Positions 31,983 through 40,005 of a DNA stretch of 64,000 nt are shown one piece after another. The position numbers and the translations under genes are program-made. A model generated the notes under the pieces. That model ran no database searches, was not told the origin of the DNA, and saw only the letters and a program-made list of their open reading frames with translations. Source of the DNA: Engelhardtia mirabilis (GTDB lineage: Bacteria > Planctomycetota > UBA1135 > GCA-002686595); assembly GCA_007751255.1 (NCBI GenBank), contig CP036296.1:3658001-3722000 (forward strand), given 5' to 3'. Every line of letters starts with the position of its first letter. Position 1 is the first letter of the stretch.

Positions 31983-33646
31983 TGGCGACGATCGCGTTCG
32001 CTGCGCTCGGAGCCGTCACTTCCAGCGGCCTCGGCGTTGGCGCAGCAGCCGCACTTCAAGGCGCCTTCGTGGCCGTCGGCGGGATCATTGACTCGGCTTT
32101 CGTCTTCCCCTGGCTGTTCCCGGCGGACGACATCAAGGGTCAGAAGATCGACGGGTTTGGGCTAATGCGGAGCCAAGAGGGTTCGCCTGTGGCTTGGGGC
32201 CTGGGGCTCGGCCGCGTGGAAGGAACCGTGATCTACAAAGGCCCGGTGGGCGAGATCGTCGAGGCTTCGAGCGTTGGGGGCAAGGCCGGCCCGGATGCCA
32301 CCAATTACAGATACCAGACGACACTGATCGTATCCCTGATCGGCGACGCCCACGACACCGACGCCACACTCCAGTTGCTCGCCGCAGATGGCGAGCCGAT
32401 CGTTCAGCTCGGCGGGGGCAGCTTCCAGCAGGGAAGCGACATCACGGCGACGCTCACTTCCAACGGGAGCCCAAGCCCGCTCATCTCGGTATCGCTGACG
32501 CTCACAGCGCCCAACGGCGGGACCGATCTCTCGGGCTTCACCGAAGGAGTTATAGCCTCCGTGTCTGGATTCCTAACTGCCGAGCTGAACGTCAGCAAGG
32601 TGGTGCAGAGTTCTAGGACAAACGGCGACCTTTCCACCTCCATCGAGTTCTGGGGTCAGGCGGGTGAGTTCGGACCGAACGTTAGCCAGGGGCCTGGCCT
32701 GCTCGTCTCGGTGAGCCAGTCGCTGCCGTTCTTCGACTCGTCGGTCGCAACTGACGTGCGCGTCTATTCAGGTGGGGCGGGCCTCTTGGAGATCGACCCA
32801 CACGTTGAGTCCCAAGTCGGCGCCGGCAATCTCTCGGCATTCTCCGGTCGCCTGCATGTGGTCCTCCAAGGGTTCAACCTGACCCGCTTCGGCAACCGCG
32901 TCCCTCAGTTCACCGGGGTTTTCGGCAACTCCCCGTCGTCCACCGAGGCGCTCTTTCGCACATCGATGGAGCGAGGCGGTCTACACAGGGGCGACATGCT
33001 GATCGACTTCGGCACTGGAGCGTTCTTCGCTCGTGGGATCATGGCTAGGGGCCCACAGACCACCCGGGCCCTGCTGTCCCAGCTGCTGCTTACCGGATCG
33101 GGTGTAATCCGCGAGCGTGGCGGCAAGATCGAGGTCATTGACCGGCCCACCTCTCGCGAGGCCCTGCTGTCCGACGATGACGTGGTGACCAGGATCGGGG
33201 CCCAGCGCAAGGAGGGTTTCTCATGGACGCCGCTGGGCGAACTCCGGCGCCCTGTCGAGATTGACCTTTCCTACCAGGACGTCGACTCCGACAACGAAGT
33301 GAAGTCGGTCCGCGAGCTGGTCCAGGACGGCACGGACCGCACCGAAGCCGTCCAGGTCGACCTCTCCAATATCGCGCTCACCCGCGAAGAGGCGCGCACG
33401 ATCGCCTTCCGGATGCTGCACGCCAACGACCAGGCCCAACCGGTATCCGGTGCGCTCCCGCCGAACTTCTGGTGGCTCGCCGCCGGGGATACCATCGGCA
33501 TCACCCGCGGCGCCGTCGACGTGGACGTGCAGGTGAACGGTCGCCTTCGCGATGTCTCCGGCCTGGTCGAGATCGACGGGATCGAGACCGACAACCCGAT
33601 CTGGGAGTTCGTGTTGCCCGCGGACCCCGACCCGCCCTCATCGTGA
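31982..33646 (+). CDS. Tail hub protein, N-terminal part of gp15-like host-specificity protein (554 aa)
   Basis: A hydrophobic N-terminal region (FAALGAVTSSGLGVGAAAAL ... GGIIDSAFVFPWLFP) leads into a variable beta-rich domain and then the conserved hub segment 'TTRALLSQLLLTGSGVIRERGGKIEVIDRPTSREALLSDD' and 'PVEIDLSYQDVDSDNEVKSV...RTEAVQVDLSNIALTREEARTIAFRMLH', which matches Phage-tail_3/gp15-type hubs. The glycoside-hydrolase-like TIM-barrel of canonical gp15 is absent. It overlaps the next gene, which supplies the downstream part. Confidence 0.68.
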   Translation: MATIAFAALGAVTSSGLGVGAAAALQGAFVAVGGIIDSAFVFPWLFPADDIKGQKIDGFGLMRSQEGSPVAWGLGLGRVEGTVIYKGPVGEIVEASSVGGKAGPDATNYRYQTTLIVSLIGDAHDTDATLQLLAADGEPIVQLGGGSFQQGSDITATLTSNGSPSPLISVSLTLTAPNGGTDLSGFTEGVIASVSGFLTAELNVSKVVQSSRTNGDLSTSIEFWGQAGEFGPNVSQGPGLLVSVSQSLPFFDSSVATDVRVYSGGAGLLEIDPHVESQVGAGNLSAFSGRLHVVLQGFNLTRFGNRVPQFTGVFGNSPSSTEALFRTSMERGGLHRGDMLIDFGTGAFFARGIMARGPQTTRALLSQLLLTGSGVIRERGGKIEVIDRPTSREALLSDDDVVTRIGAQRKEGFSWTPLGELRRPVEIDLSYQDVDSDNEVKSVRELVQDGTDRTEAVQVDLSNIALTREEARTIAFRMLHANDQAQPVSGALPPNFWWLAAGDTIGITRGAVDVDVQVNGRLRDVSGLVEIDGIETDNPIWEFVLPADPDPPSS

Positions 33647-34575
33647 CCGAACTCGACCCCTTCCCCAGCGTCTACGCCGTCGCCGTCGAGGTCCCTGACC
33701 CGCTCGGCCCGGCGATTCGTGTGGCGGCGGCGGTCACCGAGCGGTTCACGAACCAGGTCGGGATCTACTGGACCCGCACGCCGGGCTCGGGCTACCGCGG
33801 AGTCGGGGCCACGACCGGCGTCGGGCGCGTGGGCCGTGCGCTGTCCGTCTTGCCCTCCGCAGACCCGGATCTGTGGGACAACTCTGGCGAGGTCCTGGTG
33901 GAGCTGGCGCGCGGCACGCTGGAGTCCCGTCCCACATCCGACGTGGAGCGCGGGGCCAACCTGGCTGTGCTCGGGGGCGAGGTGATTGCCTTCGCCACGG
34001 CCGCGCTCGAGGGCGAGCGCACCTACCGGCTCTCCGGGATCGCCAGGGGCCTGCTCGACACCGCGGCGAGGACCGGCACGCACGCGATCGGGGAGCCGTT
34101 CATGCTCCTCGACGAGGCCACACTGCGGATCCCGTACCACCCCGACCAGTGGGGCGACGAGGTGACGCTGCGCGCGGTCCGCGCCGGCCGGTCGATCGCG
34201 GACGCCCCCGACTTCGCCACGGTCACGCTGGCGGGGGCCAGCGCGCTCCCCAGAGCCCCGGGCGCGCTCCAGGCCACTGAGGTCGCCGGTGGCTTGCAGG
34301 TGTCCTGGGCCCGCAGGTCGCGCCACAGGAACCGAGTAGTCGACGCCCCCGCGATGGTTCCGCTGGACGAGCCCTTCGAGCGGTTCGAGATCGAGGTCGC
34401 GATGGGCGGCGCGCCGGTGCGCGTGGAGACCGTGGAAGCCGCCACGTCCTGGCTCTACTCGATGGCCATGCAGTTCGAGGACGCATCGGTCCTGGCCACG
34501 AAGACGATCAGGGTTCGCCAGCTCGGCGCCTGGGGCCGCGGGCGCCCCGCCGAGGTCGAGGCGGTGCCCGCATGA
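33643..34575 (+). CDS. Tail hub C-terminal part, gp15-like (310 aa)
   Basis: GTG 33,643 overlaps the previous stop. The core 'GVGRVGRALSVLPSADPDLW', 'LGGEVIAFATAALEGERTYR' and 'LSGIARGLLDTAARTGTHAI' is the segment that follows the hub domain in single-chain gp15 proteins ('G.E.I.F..A...g...Y.LsGLLRG..GT'). An Ig/fibronectin-like C-terminal domain (GALQATEVAGGLQVSWARR ... RFEIEVAMGGAPVRVETVEA) follows. Together with the preceding gene it makes a split hub/receptor-binding complex. Confidence 0.68.
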   Translation: MTELDPFPSVYAVAVEVPDPLGPAIRVAAAVTERFTNQVGIYWTRTPGSGYRGVGATTGVGRVGRALSVLPSADPDLWDNSGEVLVELARGTLESRPTSDVERGANLAVLGGEVIAFATAALEGERTYRLSGIARGLLDTAARTGTHAIGEPFMLLDEATLRIPYHPDQWGDEVTLRAVRAGRSIADAPDFATVTLAGASALPRAPGALQATEVAGGLQVSWARRSRHRNRVVDAPAMVPLDEPFERFEIEVAMGGAPVRVETVEAATSWLYSMAMQFEDASVLATKTIRVRQLGAWGRGRPAEVEAVPA

Positions 34576-35075
34576 GTGGCAAGCCGCTGCTCGTCAGCTA
34601 CAGCCCGCCCCCCGGCCACAGGCGCTGGCGCAAGCCCGGGCCGTGCTCCAACGCGAAGCTTCAGCGCCTGTTCGGCCTGACCGCCGACCAGATGGCGGAG
34701 ACCTTCGACTCGATCACCCTGCTCGACAAGTGGCCCGGGCGTCGCACCGACTGCCCCGGCACCCTGTGGGCTGGAGAACTGTGGGGCTTGGCTCGCGCGT
34801 CGGCGCTGGAGCTCGCCCCCACCCTTCGCGAGCGCCCCATGGTGCTCCTCCTTGGCCGAGCCGTCCGCGAGGCGTTCCGCCCGTGGGTTGGCGAGTCGCC
34901 GCGCTTGTTCAAGCCGCGCGCCCGCCACGATCTCGGCACAGTCCTGGTCCCTTGGCCGAGCCCCTCCGGGAGTTCGCGTTTCTGGTGCTGCCCGCAGAAC
35001 CAGTCGACGGCCGAGGCCGCAGCCCGCGCCGTGATGGCGGCGATTCAACTTCATGGCCAGGAAGCCGCTGCCTGA
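34572..35075 (+). CDS. Uracil-DNA-glycosylase-superfamily-like phage protein (167 aa)
   Basis: Segments 'TFDSITLLDKWPGRRTDCPG', 'RPMVLLLGRAVREAF' and 'TVLVPWPSPSGSSRFWCCPQ' followed by N correspond to the phage proteins related to uracil-DNA glycosylase: the 'N-LL' motif, the VLLLGR strand and the 'PHPSGxNRWWNxxxN' motif. Here the His of the last motif is replaced (PSPSG), so classic glycosylase activity is uncertain; some relatives may bind DNA or modified bases. ATG overlaps the tail hub stop. Confidence 0.55.
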   Translation: MSGKPLLVSYSPPPGHRRWRKPGPCSNAKLQRLFGLTADQMAETFDSITLLDKWPGRRTDCPGTLWAGELWGLARASALELAPTLRERPMVLLLGRAVREAFRPWVGESPRLFKPRARHDLGTVLVPWPSPSGSSRFWCCPQNQSTAEAAARAVMAAIQLHGQEAAA

Positions 35076-35547
35076 CTCGTGGAAGGCGATCTTCCTCGAG
35101 GCGTACGAGCGAGAGCGCACGATGCAGCGGGCGGCTCTTGTCGCGGGCGTGTCGCGGCGCACGGTCTTCAACAGCCGCGAAACGGACTCCGAGTTCGACG
35201 CCGCGATCCGCGAGGTCCAGGAGCTGATGCTCGACGACCTCGAGGACGCCGCGATGACGCGGGCGATCGAGGGCACGCTGGATCCGGTCTACTACGAGGG
35301 GATCCAGTGCGGTGAGCGCACGAAGCACCACGACGCGCTGGCGATGTTCATCTTGAAGCAGCGCCGCCCAGGCCGCTTCAACCTCGCCCCCGGCCGCGAT
35401 CGAATCGACGAGCAATCGGACGCCGGGCAGCAGGCTTACGAGTTCGCTTTGTCGCTGCTCAAGGCGCAGGCGGAAATCCGCGAGCGCAACGGCTGCGACG
35501 TGATCGAGGGGCCCTCAGAGGAGCCCGAGAATGCGGAAGAGGCATAA
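35053..35547 (+). CDS. Terminase small subunit-like protein (164 aa)
   Basis: An N-terminal helix-turn-helix (WKAIFLEAYERERTMQRAAL, VAGVSRRTVFNSRETDSEFD) is followed by 'AIREVQELMLDDLEDAAMTR', a 'GTLDPVYYEGIQCGERTKHH' segment and 'DALAMFILKQRRPGRFN', the usual end of the phage small-terminase domain. It recognises the packaging site and hands DNA to the large subunit. It overlaps the preceding gene by 23 bases and lies about 24 kb from the large-subunit gene. Confidence 0.72.
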   Translation: MARKPLPDSWKAIFLEAYERERTMQRAALVAGVSRRTVFNSRETDSEFDAAIREVQELMLDDLEDAAMTRAIEGTLDPVYYEGIQCGERTKHHDALAMFILKQRRPGRFNLAPGRDRIDEQSDAGQQAYEFALSLLKAQAEIRERNGCDVIEGPSEEPENAEEA

Positions 35548-35598
35548 TCACAAGGGGGCTCCCCGGCCGTCACGGTGCGCGGTAGCTTCGGCCAGACC

Positions 35599-35838
35599 AT
35601 GACCGCACGCATCCCCGACTCGATGGACGGAGACCTCGCCCACAACGACCCCGACCTCGTCGAAGAGGTCGGCCTGGCGCTGATGGACGTGGCGCTCGGC
35701 GAGGCAGGGGTGAAGGTGGAGATCGACGCCGCGGGCACCCCGCAGGTCACCTGGCCGCGCGACTGCACCGAGCACCTGGGGCGGCTGCTGATCCACGCCC
35801 TGCGGGTGCGGATGCTCAGGGTCGAGGAGATCGGATGA
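35599..35838 (+). CDS. Small acidic phage protein (79 aa)
   Basis: ATG 35,599 gives MTARIPDSMDGDLAHNDPDL then a compact alpha/beta sequence (VEEVGLALMDVALGEAGVKV, CTEHLGRLLIHALRVRMLRV). A GTG at 35,575 would add 8 residues; neither has an ideal ribosome-binding site. Its stop region overlaps the next ATG (35,835). No family recognised. Confidence 0.5.
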   Translation: MTARIPDSMDGDLAHNDPDLVEEVGLALMDVALGEAGVKVEIDAAGTPQVTWPRDCTEHLGRLLIHALRVRMLRVEEIG

Positions 35839-36236
35839 GCGCGCCGCTCTGGGAGGTCTGGATCCCCGACTGGCTGCCGCCCGGGCTCAACGGACCCAAG
35901 GGTCTGATGCGGATGCACCACCACGCCAAGCGCCGCGAGAAGGGCAAGGCGGCCCTCCTGGTGCGCTTGAGCGGCCACCCGCTGCCGCGGATTCGCCAGC
36001 CCGTGCGCGTGGAGTTCGAGCGTCGCGTCGCCCTCCGCCAGCACCTCATGGACTGGGACAACGCTGGAGCCTCGTTCAAGCTCCTGGGCGATGCGCTGGT
36101 GTCCCTGGGCGTGCTGGCCGACGATTCCCCGCGGGAGATCGCCGAGTTCCACCCACGCCAGCGCGTGGTGTCCAGGGACCTCGTGGGGACCTGGGTCGGG
36201 CTCTACGCGGCCGACGGTGCCGACCTGGCCGCTTGA
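35835..36236 (+). CDS. RusA-like Holliday-junction resolvase (133 aa)
   Basis: The sequence 'RQHLMDWDNAGASFKLLGDA' with 'LVSLGVLADDSP' corresponds to the RusA core, D(x)DNxxKxxxDxL...GxxxDD; acidic residues are Asp73, Asp75, Asp86, Asp96 and Asp97, with Lys82. RusA enzymes cut branched DNA in replicating or packaging phage genomes. The N-terminus (WEVWIPDWLPPGLNG) fits the family's first strand. ATG overlaps the previous stop. Confidence 0.68.
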   Translation: MSAPLWEVWIPDWLPPGLNGPKGLMRMHHHAKRREKGKAALLVRLSGHPLPRIRQPVRVEFERRVALRQHLMDWDNAGASFKLLGDALVSLGVLADDSPREIAEFHPRQRVVSRDLVGTWVGLYAADGADLAA

Positions 36237-36367
36237 CGCCGTGTCAACGCGATTGACCCCCGGAGGGTTCAGTTCTCGCCAGTGATTCCGTGTTCGCTTC
36301 GCCTCGAAGGCTCCGTTCAGGGGGCGACCATTCCGGATTGCCGCCTTGGGCTCCCATCAACTACGCC

Positions 36368-36991
36368 ATGCAGACCTCCGAAGCCCGCGAAGCGGGTGGG
36401 TTGCGACCGCTCCCGCTCTCGATGCCGGTGCAGCAGGCTCGCGCCCGCGCCACTCTTGCCCAACTGGATCCGCTTGTCCTGATCGTCCAGGAAGCGACAT
36501 CGCTCGAGGGGCTGGTCCGGCACCTCGATCACGCACCATTCCCGGATTCCCCCGACTCACGGGTGCTCGCCAGCGCCAGCCGCGAATGGCTCGAGTGGGT
36601 CTCTGACGTGGTCGGCGCCCCCCCTGACGATGGGCCCCGCTGGAGCCTGCGCGGCGCCGTGTCGTCTGGAGTGCGCATTGCCGAGCACGCGATCGAAGAG
36701 ATCCGCGGCGAGCGCCGGCAGCCTGCGGGCCGCTTCTACGCCGGGATCTTGATCCTCGGCGGCGCGATCGGGGGTGGGCTGTTCGGCGGGCTCTGGGCCG
36801 GCGGGATGCTTATGGCGCCGGATCCGAGCCCGACTCCGCACGCCGCTTCCCTCTCCCCTGACCCCGAGCTACAACGGCAGGTGGAGTTCCTCGCGGAAGA
36901 GGTCCGCGTGCTCCGGTTCCGAATGGAAGCAATCGCGGAGGTGGCGCGCGCCCAGACTGGAGTGCGCACCTTCGACCTGGGGCAGGAGTAA
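36368..36991 (+). CDS. Single-pass membrane phage protein (207 aa)
   Basis: ATG 36,368 (MQTSEAREAGGLRPLPLSMP) is chosen over an upstream start at 36,290 because of the non-protein-like extension. About 120 cytoplasmic residues precede one membrane segment (FYAGILILGGAIGGGLFGGL, near 145-165), then a short coiled coil (DPELQRQVEFLAEEVRVLRF). It could be a second lysis protein or an exclusion protein. The preceding 131 bases (36,237-36,367) hold no gene; TTGACC at about 36,253 is a possible -35 without a convincing -10. Confidence 0.5.
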   Translation: MQTSEAREAGGLRPLPLSMPVQQARARATLAQLDPLVLIVQEATSLEGLVRHLDHAPFPDSPDSRVLASASREWLEWVSDVVGAPPDDGPRWSLRGAVSSGVRIAEHAIEEIRGERRQPAGRFYAGILILGGAIGGGLFGGLWAGGMLMAPDPSPTPHAASLSPDPELQRQVEFLAEEVRVLRFRMEAIAEVARAQTGVRTFDLGQE

Positions 36992-36994
36992 GCA

Positions 36995-37279
36995 ATGTGC
37001 GGACCGATCAGGATGACCTACGCGGGCGGAACGCCGTCTGCAACGTTCGAGGTCGACAAGGGAACGAAGACCACCGAAGAGTGGATTGCGGCCGCGTTCA
37101 ACACCCTCCAGCTCTCGGCGCCAAGCGACACCACTGCGCTAACCGCCCAGTGGTGCTGCGACGGTGACGACCAGGTTTGCCCGCTGACTCGCAACCCGGG
37201 CGAGACCTACATCAACTTCTTTCGCCGCTTCAAGGAAGAGGTCGAGGGGAAGATGGCTGACTGCCCACCCGAGGCGTAG
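36995..37279 (+). CDS. Hypothetical Cys-containing phage protein (94 aa)
   Basis: The sequence (MCGPIRMTYAGGTPSATFEV ... LTAQWCCDGDDQVCPLTRNP) contains five cysteines, including CC and C-P, which may bind a metal. It starts 3 bases after the upstream stop. There is no signal or membrane segment and no family is recognised. Confidence 0.52.
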   Translation: MCGPIRMTYAGGTPSATFEVDKGTKTTEEWIAAAFNTLQLSAPSDTTALTAQWCCDGDDQVCPLTRNPGETYINFFRRFKEEVEGKMADCPPEA

Positions 37280-37287
37280 CTCCACCC

Positions 37288-37545
37288 TTGCGCCTCGTCC
37301 TGATCGAGTGGCTTGACTCGTTCGGCTGCGCGTCTCGGTGGTCCTTCATCGAGGAGCCGGAGTCACCGCCCGAGCCGAAGGTCTGCCGCTCCGTGGGGTG
37401 GCTCGCGCACGATGGCGAGACCTGCAAGGTGATCCTGCCCCATGTCGCGTTCGACGACGGCGAGCCCGAGCAGGCCATGGGCGACATGACGATTCCAACG
37501 TGCGCAGTCGTCAGAATCGTGGATTTGGTGGAGGGGGCGGCCTAG
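37288..37545 (+). CDS. Hypothetical phage protein (85 aa), TTG start
   Basis: A TTG at 37,288 gives MRLVLIEWLDSFGCASRWSF followed by 'KVCRSVGWLAHDGETCKVIL' and 'GDMTIPTCAVVRIVDL'. This small beta-rich layout ('W.D....W......sVGwl..e....v.l.p......GdmtIP...V..i..L') is common in phage accessory regions and has no known function. It converges with the leftward lipoprotein gene with 3 bases between them. Confidence 0.6.
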   Translation: MRLVLIEWLDSFGCASRWSFIEEPESPPEPKVCRSVGWLAHDGETCKVILPHVAFDDGEPEQAMGDMTIPTCAVVRIVDLVEGAA

Positions 37546-37548
37546 GCG

Positions 37549-38214
37549 CTACCTAAGAGGCGCGGTCCAGGCGAGTTGCGCCTCCGCTGCTTGATCTAGC
37601 TCGATCAGGAAGGCTTCGGTAAGCCAAGCGGGCATGACCACGTCGAAGTCGTGGAGGCCGCGCAAGCGCAGGCGACAGTCGGCCTCCGCCCAGTCTTCGA
37701 CCACTTCACGGCTGATCTGAGCCACGCCGCTACCGTAGTAGTTGCCTCCTCCGGCGTAGCGCTTGCTGGAGCCGACCATTCGAAGCGGCCCGAGGCCGTA
37801 TGCGTCAATCCCGGAGACTCGCGACGCGCCGGGCGTCGTGACGGAGAGGAGCAGCATTGGTTCCGAACTCCTCGACAGGTAAGGCCGACTCGCCGAAAGG
37901 CTCACAGATGCAGAGCTATGCCCGTGGTCGACCGCGACCGGAGCCTTTGAGTCGAGATGGGAGAAGAACTCGAGCCGACGAGGAGACTCAACCCTTAGGG
38001 ATCCGTCAAACTCATCGACAGCCCAAGTGGTGTCGGTGAACCGATTGGACTCCTTCGCCTGCATCCTCCAGTTCCATTCTCGGCGCTGTGATTCGCGGTC
38101 CAGGCGCTCCTGCTCCCGCTCAATTGCCCGCGATTCCGAGGACTGTCGATAGACCGGGCCGATGCAGCCGCAGGCGACTGCACTAACAAGCGCGACGGCA
38201 ATGGTCTTCCTCAC
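37549..38214 (-). CDS. Prophage lipoprotein (221 aa)
   Basis: The N-terminus MRKTIAVALVSAVACGCIGP is a lipoprotein signal with a Cys at residue 15 or 17. A charged coiled-coil segment follows (SSESRAIEREQERLDRESQR), then a beta-rich domain (SASVSLSASRPYLSRSSEPM ... AQISREVVEDWAEADCRLRL). It is the second gene of a leftward pair, overlapping the first by 4 bases. Codon use seems slightly less GC-biased than its neighbours. It may be a lysogenic-conversion (surface) gene. Confidence 0.65.
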   Translation of the reverse strand: MRKTIAVALVSAVACGCIGPVYRQSSESRAIEREQERLDRESQRREWNWRMQAKESNRFTDTTWAVDEFDGSLRVESPRRLEFFSHLDSKAPVAVDHGHSSASVSLSASRPYLSRSSEPMLLLSVTTPGASRVSGIDAYGLGPLRMVGSSKRYAGGGNYYGSGVAQISREVVEDWAEADCRLRLRGLHDFDVVMPAWLTEAFLIELDQAAEAQLAWTAPLR

Positions 38215-38690
38215 CTCTCGTTCTCCCTCTCCCGGTCGTAGAAACCCTCGGGCGGAACGTAGTTGTTCGGCCCGATGTCGAGCAGGCGCCGGTACTGGAG
38301 GCGCATCCCCTCGAGCGTGTCCGTGATGGCCTGGATCGCGATCGGGCGCGTCTCGGTCTCGAGCCGCTTCTCCCAGTTGCCGATCAGGTTGTCCGCCAGG
38401 TCAACCGCTTCCTGGAAGGGCCGCGGGTCGCGGGGCGCGGTCTTCGCGAGCTCGGCCGCTTCGTCCTTGGTGTGGACGCGGGAGCACTGACGCGAGCGGA
38501 GATGGGCGGGCAGGTTGTTCGGCGTGATCGGGCAGAGGCCGCAGACTGGGCAGACGAGCCGGTAGCGGACGGCGGAGCGCCGGCCAGCCTTCCCCCCCTC
38601 GCGGTTCAGGTTCTCGACCTTACCGCTTAGCGGGTCCTGGCTTGCGCTTCCGTCACGCGCAACCATCGGAATTGCCTCTTGCTCCGCCAT
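38211..38690 (-). CDS. Zinc-finger-like prophage protein (159 aa)
   Basis: ATG 38,690 gives MAEQEAIPMVARDGSASQDP. A Cys/His cluster (RLVCPVCGLCPITPNNLPAH, LRSRQCSRVH) could bind zinc in a CxxC...HxxxxxC arrangement, followed by a helical C-terminal half (EAVDLADNLIGNWEKRLETE). The longer upstream reading crosses the divergent region and integrase start. It is transcribed away from the integrase and may be a regulator of lysogeny or a DNA-binding accessory; unproven. Confidence 0.55.
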   Translation of the reverse strand: MAEQEAIPMVARDGSASQDPLSGKVENLNREGGKAGRRSAVRYRLVCPVCGLCPITPNNLPAHLRSRQCSRVHTKDEAAELAKTAPRDPRPFQEAVDLADNLIGNWEKRLETETRPIAIQAITDTLEGMRLQYRRLLDIGPNNYVPPEGFYDRERENER

Positions 38691-38811
38691 GCGTCTTCGC
38701 GATAGGTTCAGCTCTACACCAGCTCCAAACCAGCCGGGTTGCAGCGGCAGCCGCGCGCCGCTCTGGGGCTGATGTCGGCATGGTAGCACGCTTGCCCAGG
38801 AACGGCCCCCG

Positions 38812-40005
38812 ATGACACACCGAACCACTTCCCGAGAGATCGTCGACCAGCTCTCCCGGGCCCTCATGGGCCTCATCGAGAGCCGCCCGTGCCCCATCGA
38901 CGCCCTGATCGCCGACTGGCTGGCCTACCGCACCCCGGACATCTCGGCCAAGCACGCGGCCCAGACGAAGCAGCGTCTGGACACGCTCCTGGCCGATCAG
39001 CGGGCCCGATTCAGCGCCCTCCAGCTCCCGCCGCTCCTGGACGCCTCGTCGCTCCGAATCGACCTCCTGGACGCCTACCGGGTCGATCAGCTCTCTGCGG
39101 GTGTGGCCCACGCCACGGTCCGCCAGTACCTCGCCCACCTCAAGGCCGTCACCCGCTGGGGAGCCCGCAAGGGCAGGCTCGAGGTCGACCCGATCGCCAC
39201 GCTCGAGTTGCCCTCGGCGAGCCGCCGAAACCAGAAGCGCCCCCGCGGCACGTTCACGGTGGACGAGGTTGGAACCCTCTTCGCCGCGGCGCGGGCCCAG
39301 GACGATCGGGCCCAGCGCGACCGGCGCAGCAGCCCCGCGATCCCCCAGCGTCATCTGGTGGTCGTGGCCTCTTACGTCGGCGCCCGGCTCGGGGCCTTCC
39401 GGCAGGCGGTGTGGCAGGACTGGGTGGAAGCTGACGCGCTGCTCCACCTGCGCGCCGAGGCCGCCAAATCCCGCGAGCAGTGGCCGATCCTGCACCTGCA
39501 GGCCCAGGCGGCCCTCGCCGAACTCCGCGGGATCCACGTCGCCCAGCTCGGACACGCGGCCCCCGGCGGCCTGATCTTCACCAGCCGCCGCGGCGCGCGC
39601 CTGAACGAGCACAACGTCAACCGCTGGTTCAACGGGCTGATGCGCTTCGCCCAGGTCCCGAAGGTGGACGGCGCAGGACGCACCCGGAGCTTCCACTCGC
39701 TGCGCCATTTCGCGCTGACTCGAGCGGCTGCCCAGGATGTCCTGGCGGCCCAGATGCTTGGGGGTCATGCGTCAATCCGAACCACTCAGGGCTACCTTCA
39801 CCACGGGGAGAGCGCCGTCCGGGCGATGATGGACAGCCTTCCCGCGATCGCGGAGCAGACGGGAGAAGGTTTGACCATCCCCCACGCATCCGCTGCTCAA
39901 ATCGAGGCCGCCGCGGGGGTAGACTCGACCCCCATGCGGCTCCAGGGTGGTAGCGGTGGACGGACTCGAACCGCCGACCCGCGGATTATGATTCCGCTGC
40001 TCTAA
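38812..40005 (+). CDS. int: Tyrosine integrase (397 aa), C-terminus encoded inside the target tRNA gene
   Basis: The enzyme catalyses site-specific recombination between phage and host attachment sites. Residues about 30-120 form the core-binding domain; the catalytic domain carries Arg192 (GARLGAF), Lys219 (AAKSREQ), His295 and Arg298 (HSLRHFALTR), His319 (GGHASIRTT) and nucleophile Tyr328. The 20 C-terminal residues (SGGRTRTADPRIMIPLL) are the antisense translation of the tRNA gene and are not integrase-specific; the phage-encoded end would differ in the excised circle. The 121 bases upstream (38,691-38,811) are a divergent control region with the zinc-finger gene. Confidence 0.9.
   Translation: MTHRTTSREIVDQLSRALMGLIESRPCPIDALIADWLAYRTPDISAKHAAQTKQRLDTLLADQRARFSALQLPPLLDASSLRIDLLDAYRVDQLSAGVAHATVRQYLAHLKAVTRWGARKGRLEVDPIATLELPSASRRNQKRPRGTFTVDEVGTLFAAARAQDDRAQRDRRSSPAIPQRHLVVVASYVGARLGAFRQAVWQDWVEADALLHLRAEAAKSREQWPILHLQAQAALAELRGIHVAQLGHAAPGGLIFTSRRGARLNEHNVNRWFNGLMRFAQVPKVDGAGRTRSFHSLRHFALTRAAAQDVLAAQMLGGHASIRTTQGYLHHGESAVRAMMDSLPAIAEQTGEGLTIPHASAAQIEAAAGVDSTPMRLQGGSGGRTRTADPRIMIPLL
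39948..39990. other. Right attachment site within tRNA 3' half (extent approximate)
   Basis: Tyrosine integrases of this kind recombine in the T-arm/anticodon region so that the phage copy rebuilds the tRNA 3' end. The integrase gene ends inside this sequence and host genes begin beyond the tRNA. The exact core length cannot be set without the left junction. Confidence 0.6.

Noticed and set aside
38211-38897. Longer start for the zinc-finger-like gene (228 codons)
   Set aside because: It would cross the integrase start and divergent control region, and the added residues are Arg/Ser-rich with no conserved pattern.
39946-40005. C-terminal integrase peptide SGGRTRTADPRIMIPLL as a functional domain
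   Set aside because: It is the antisense of a tRNA gene and appears wherever a frame crosses such a tRNA. It carries no integrase information.
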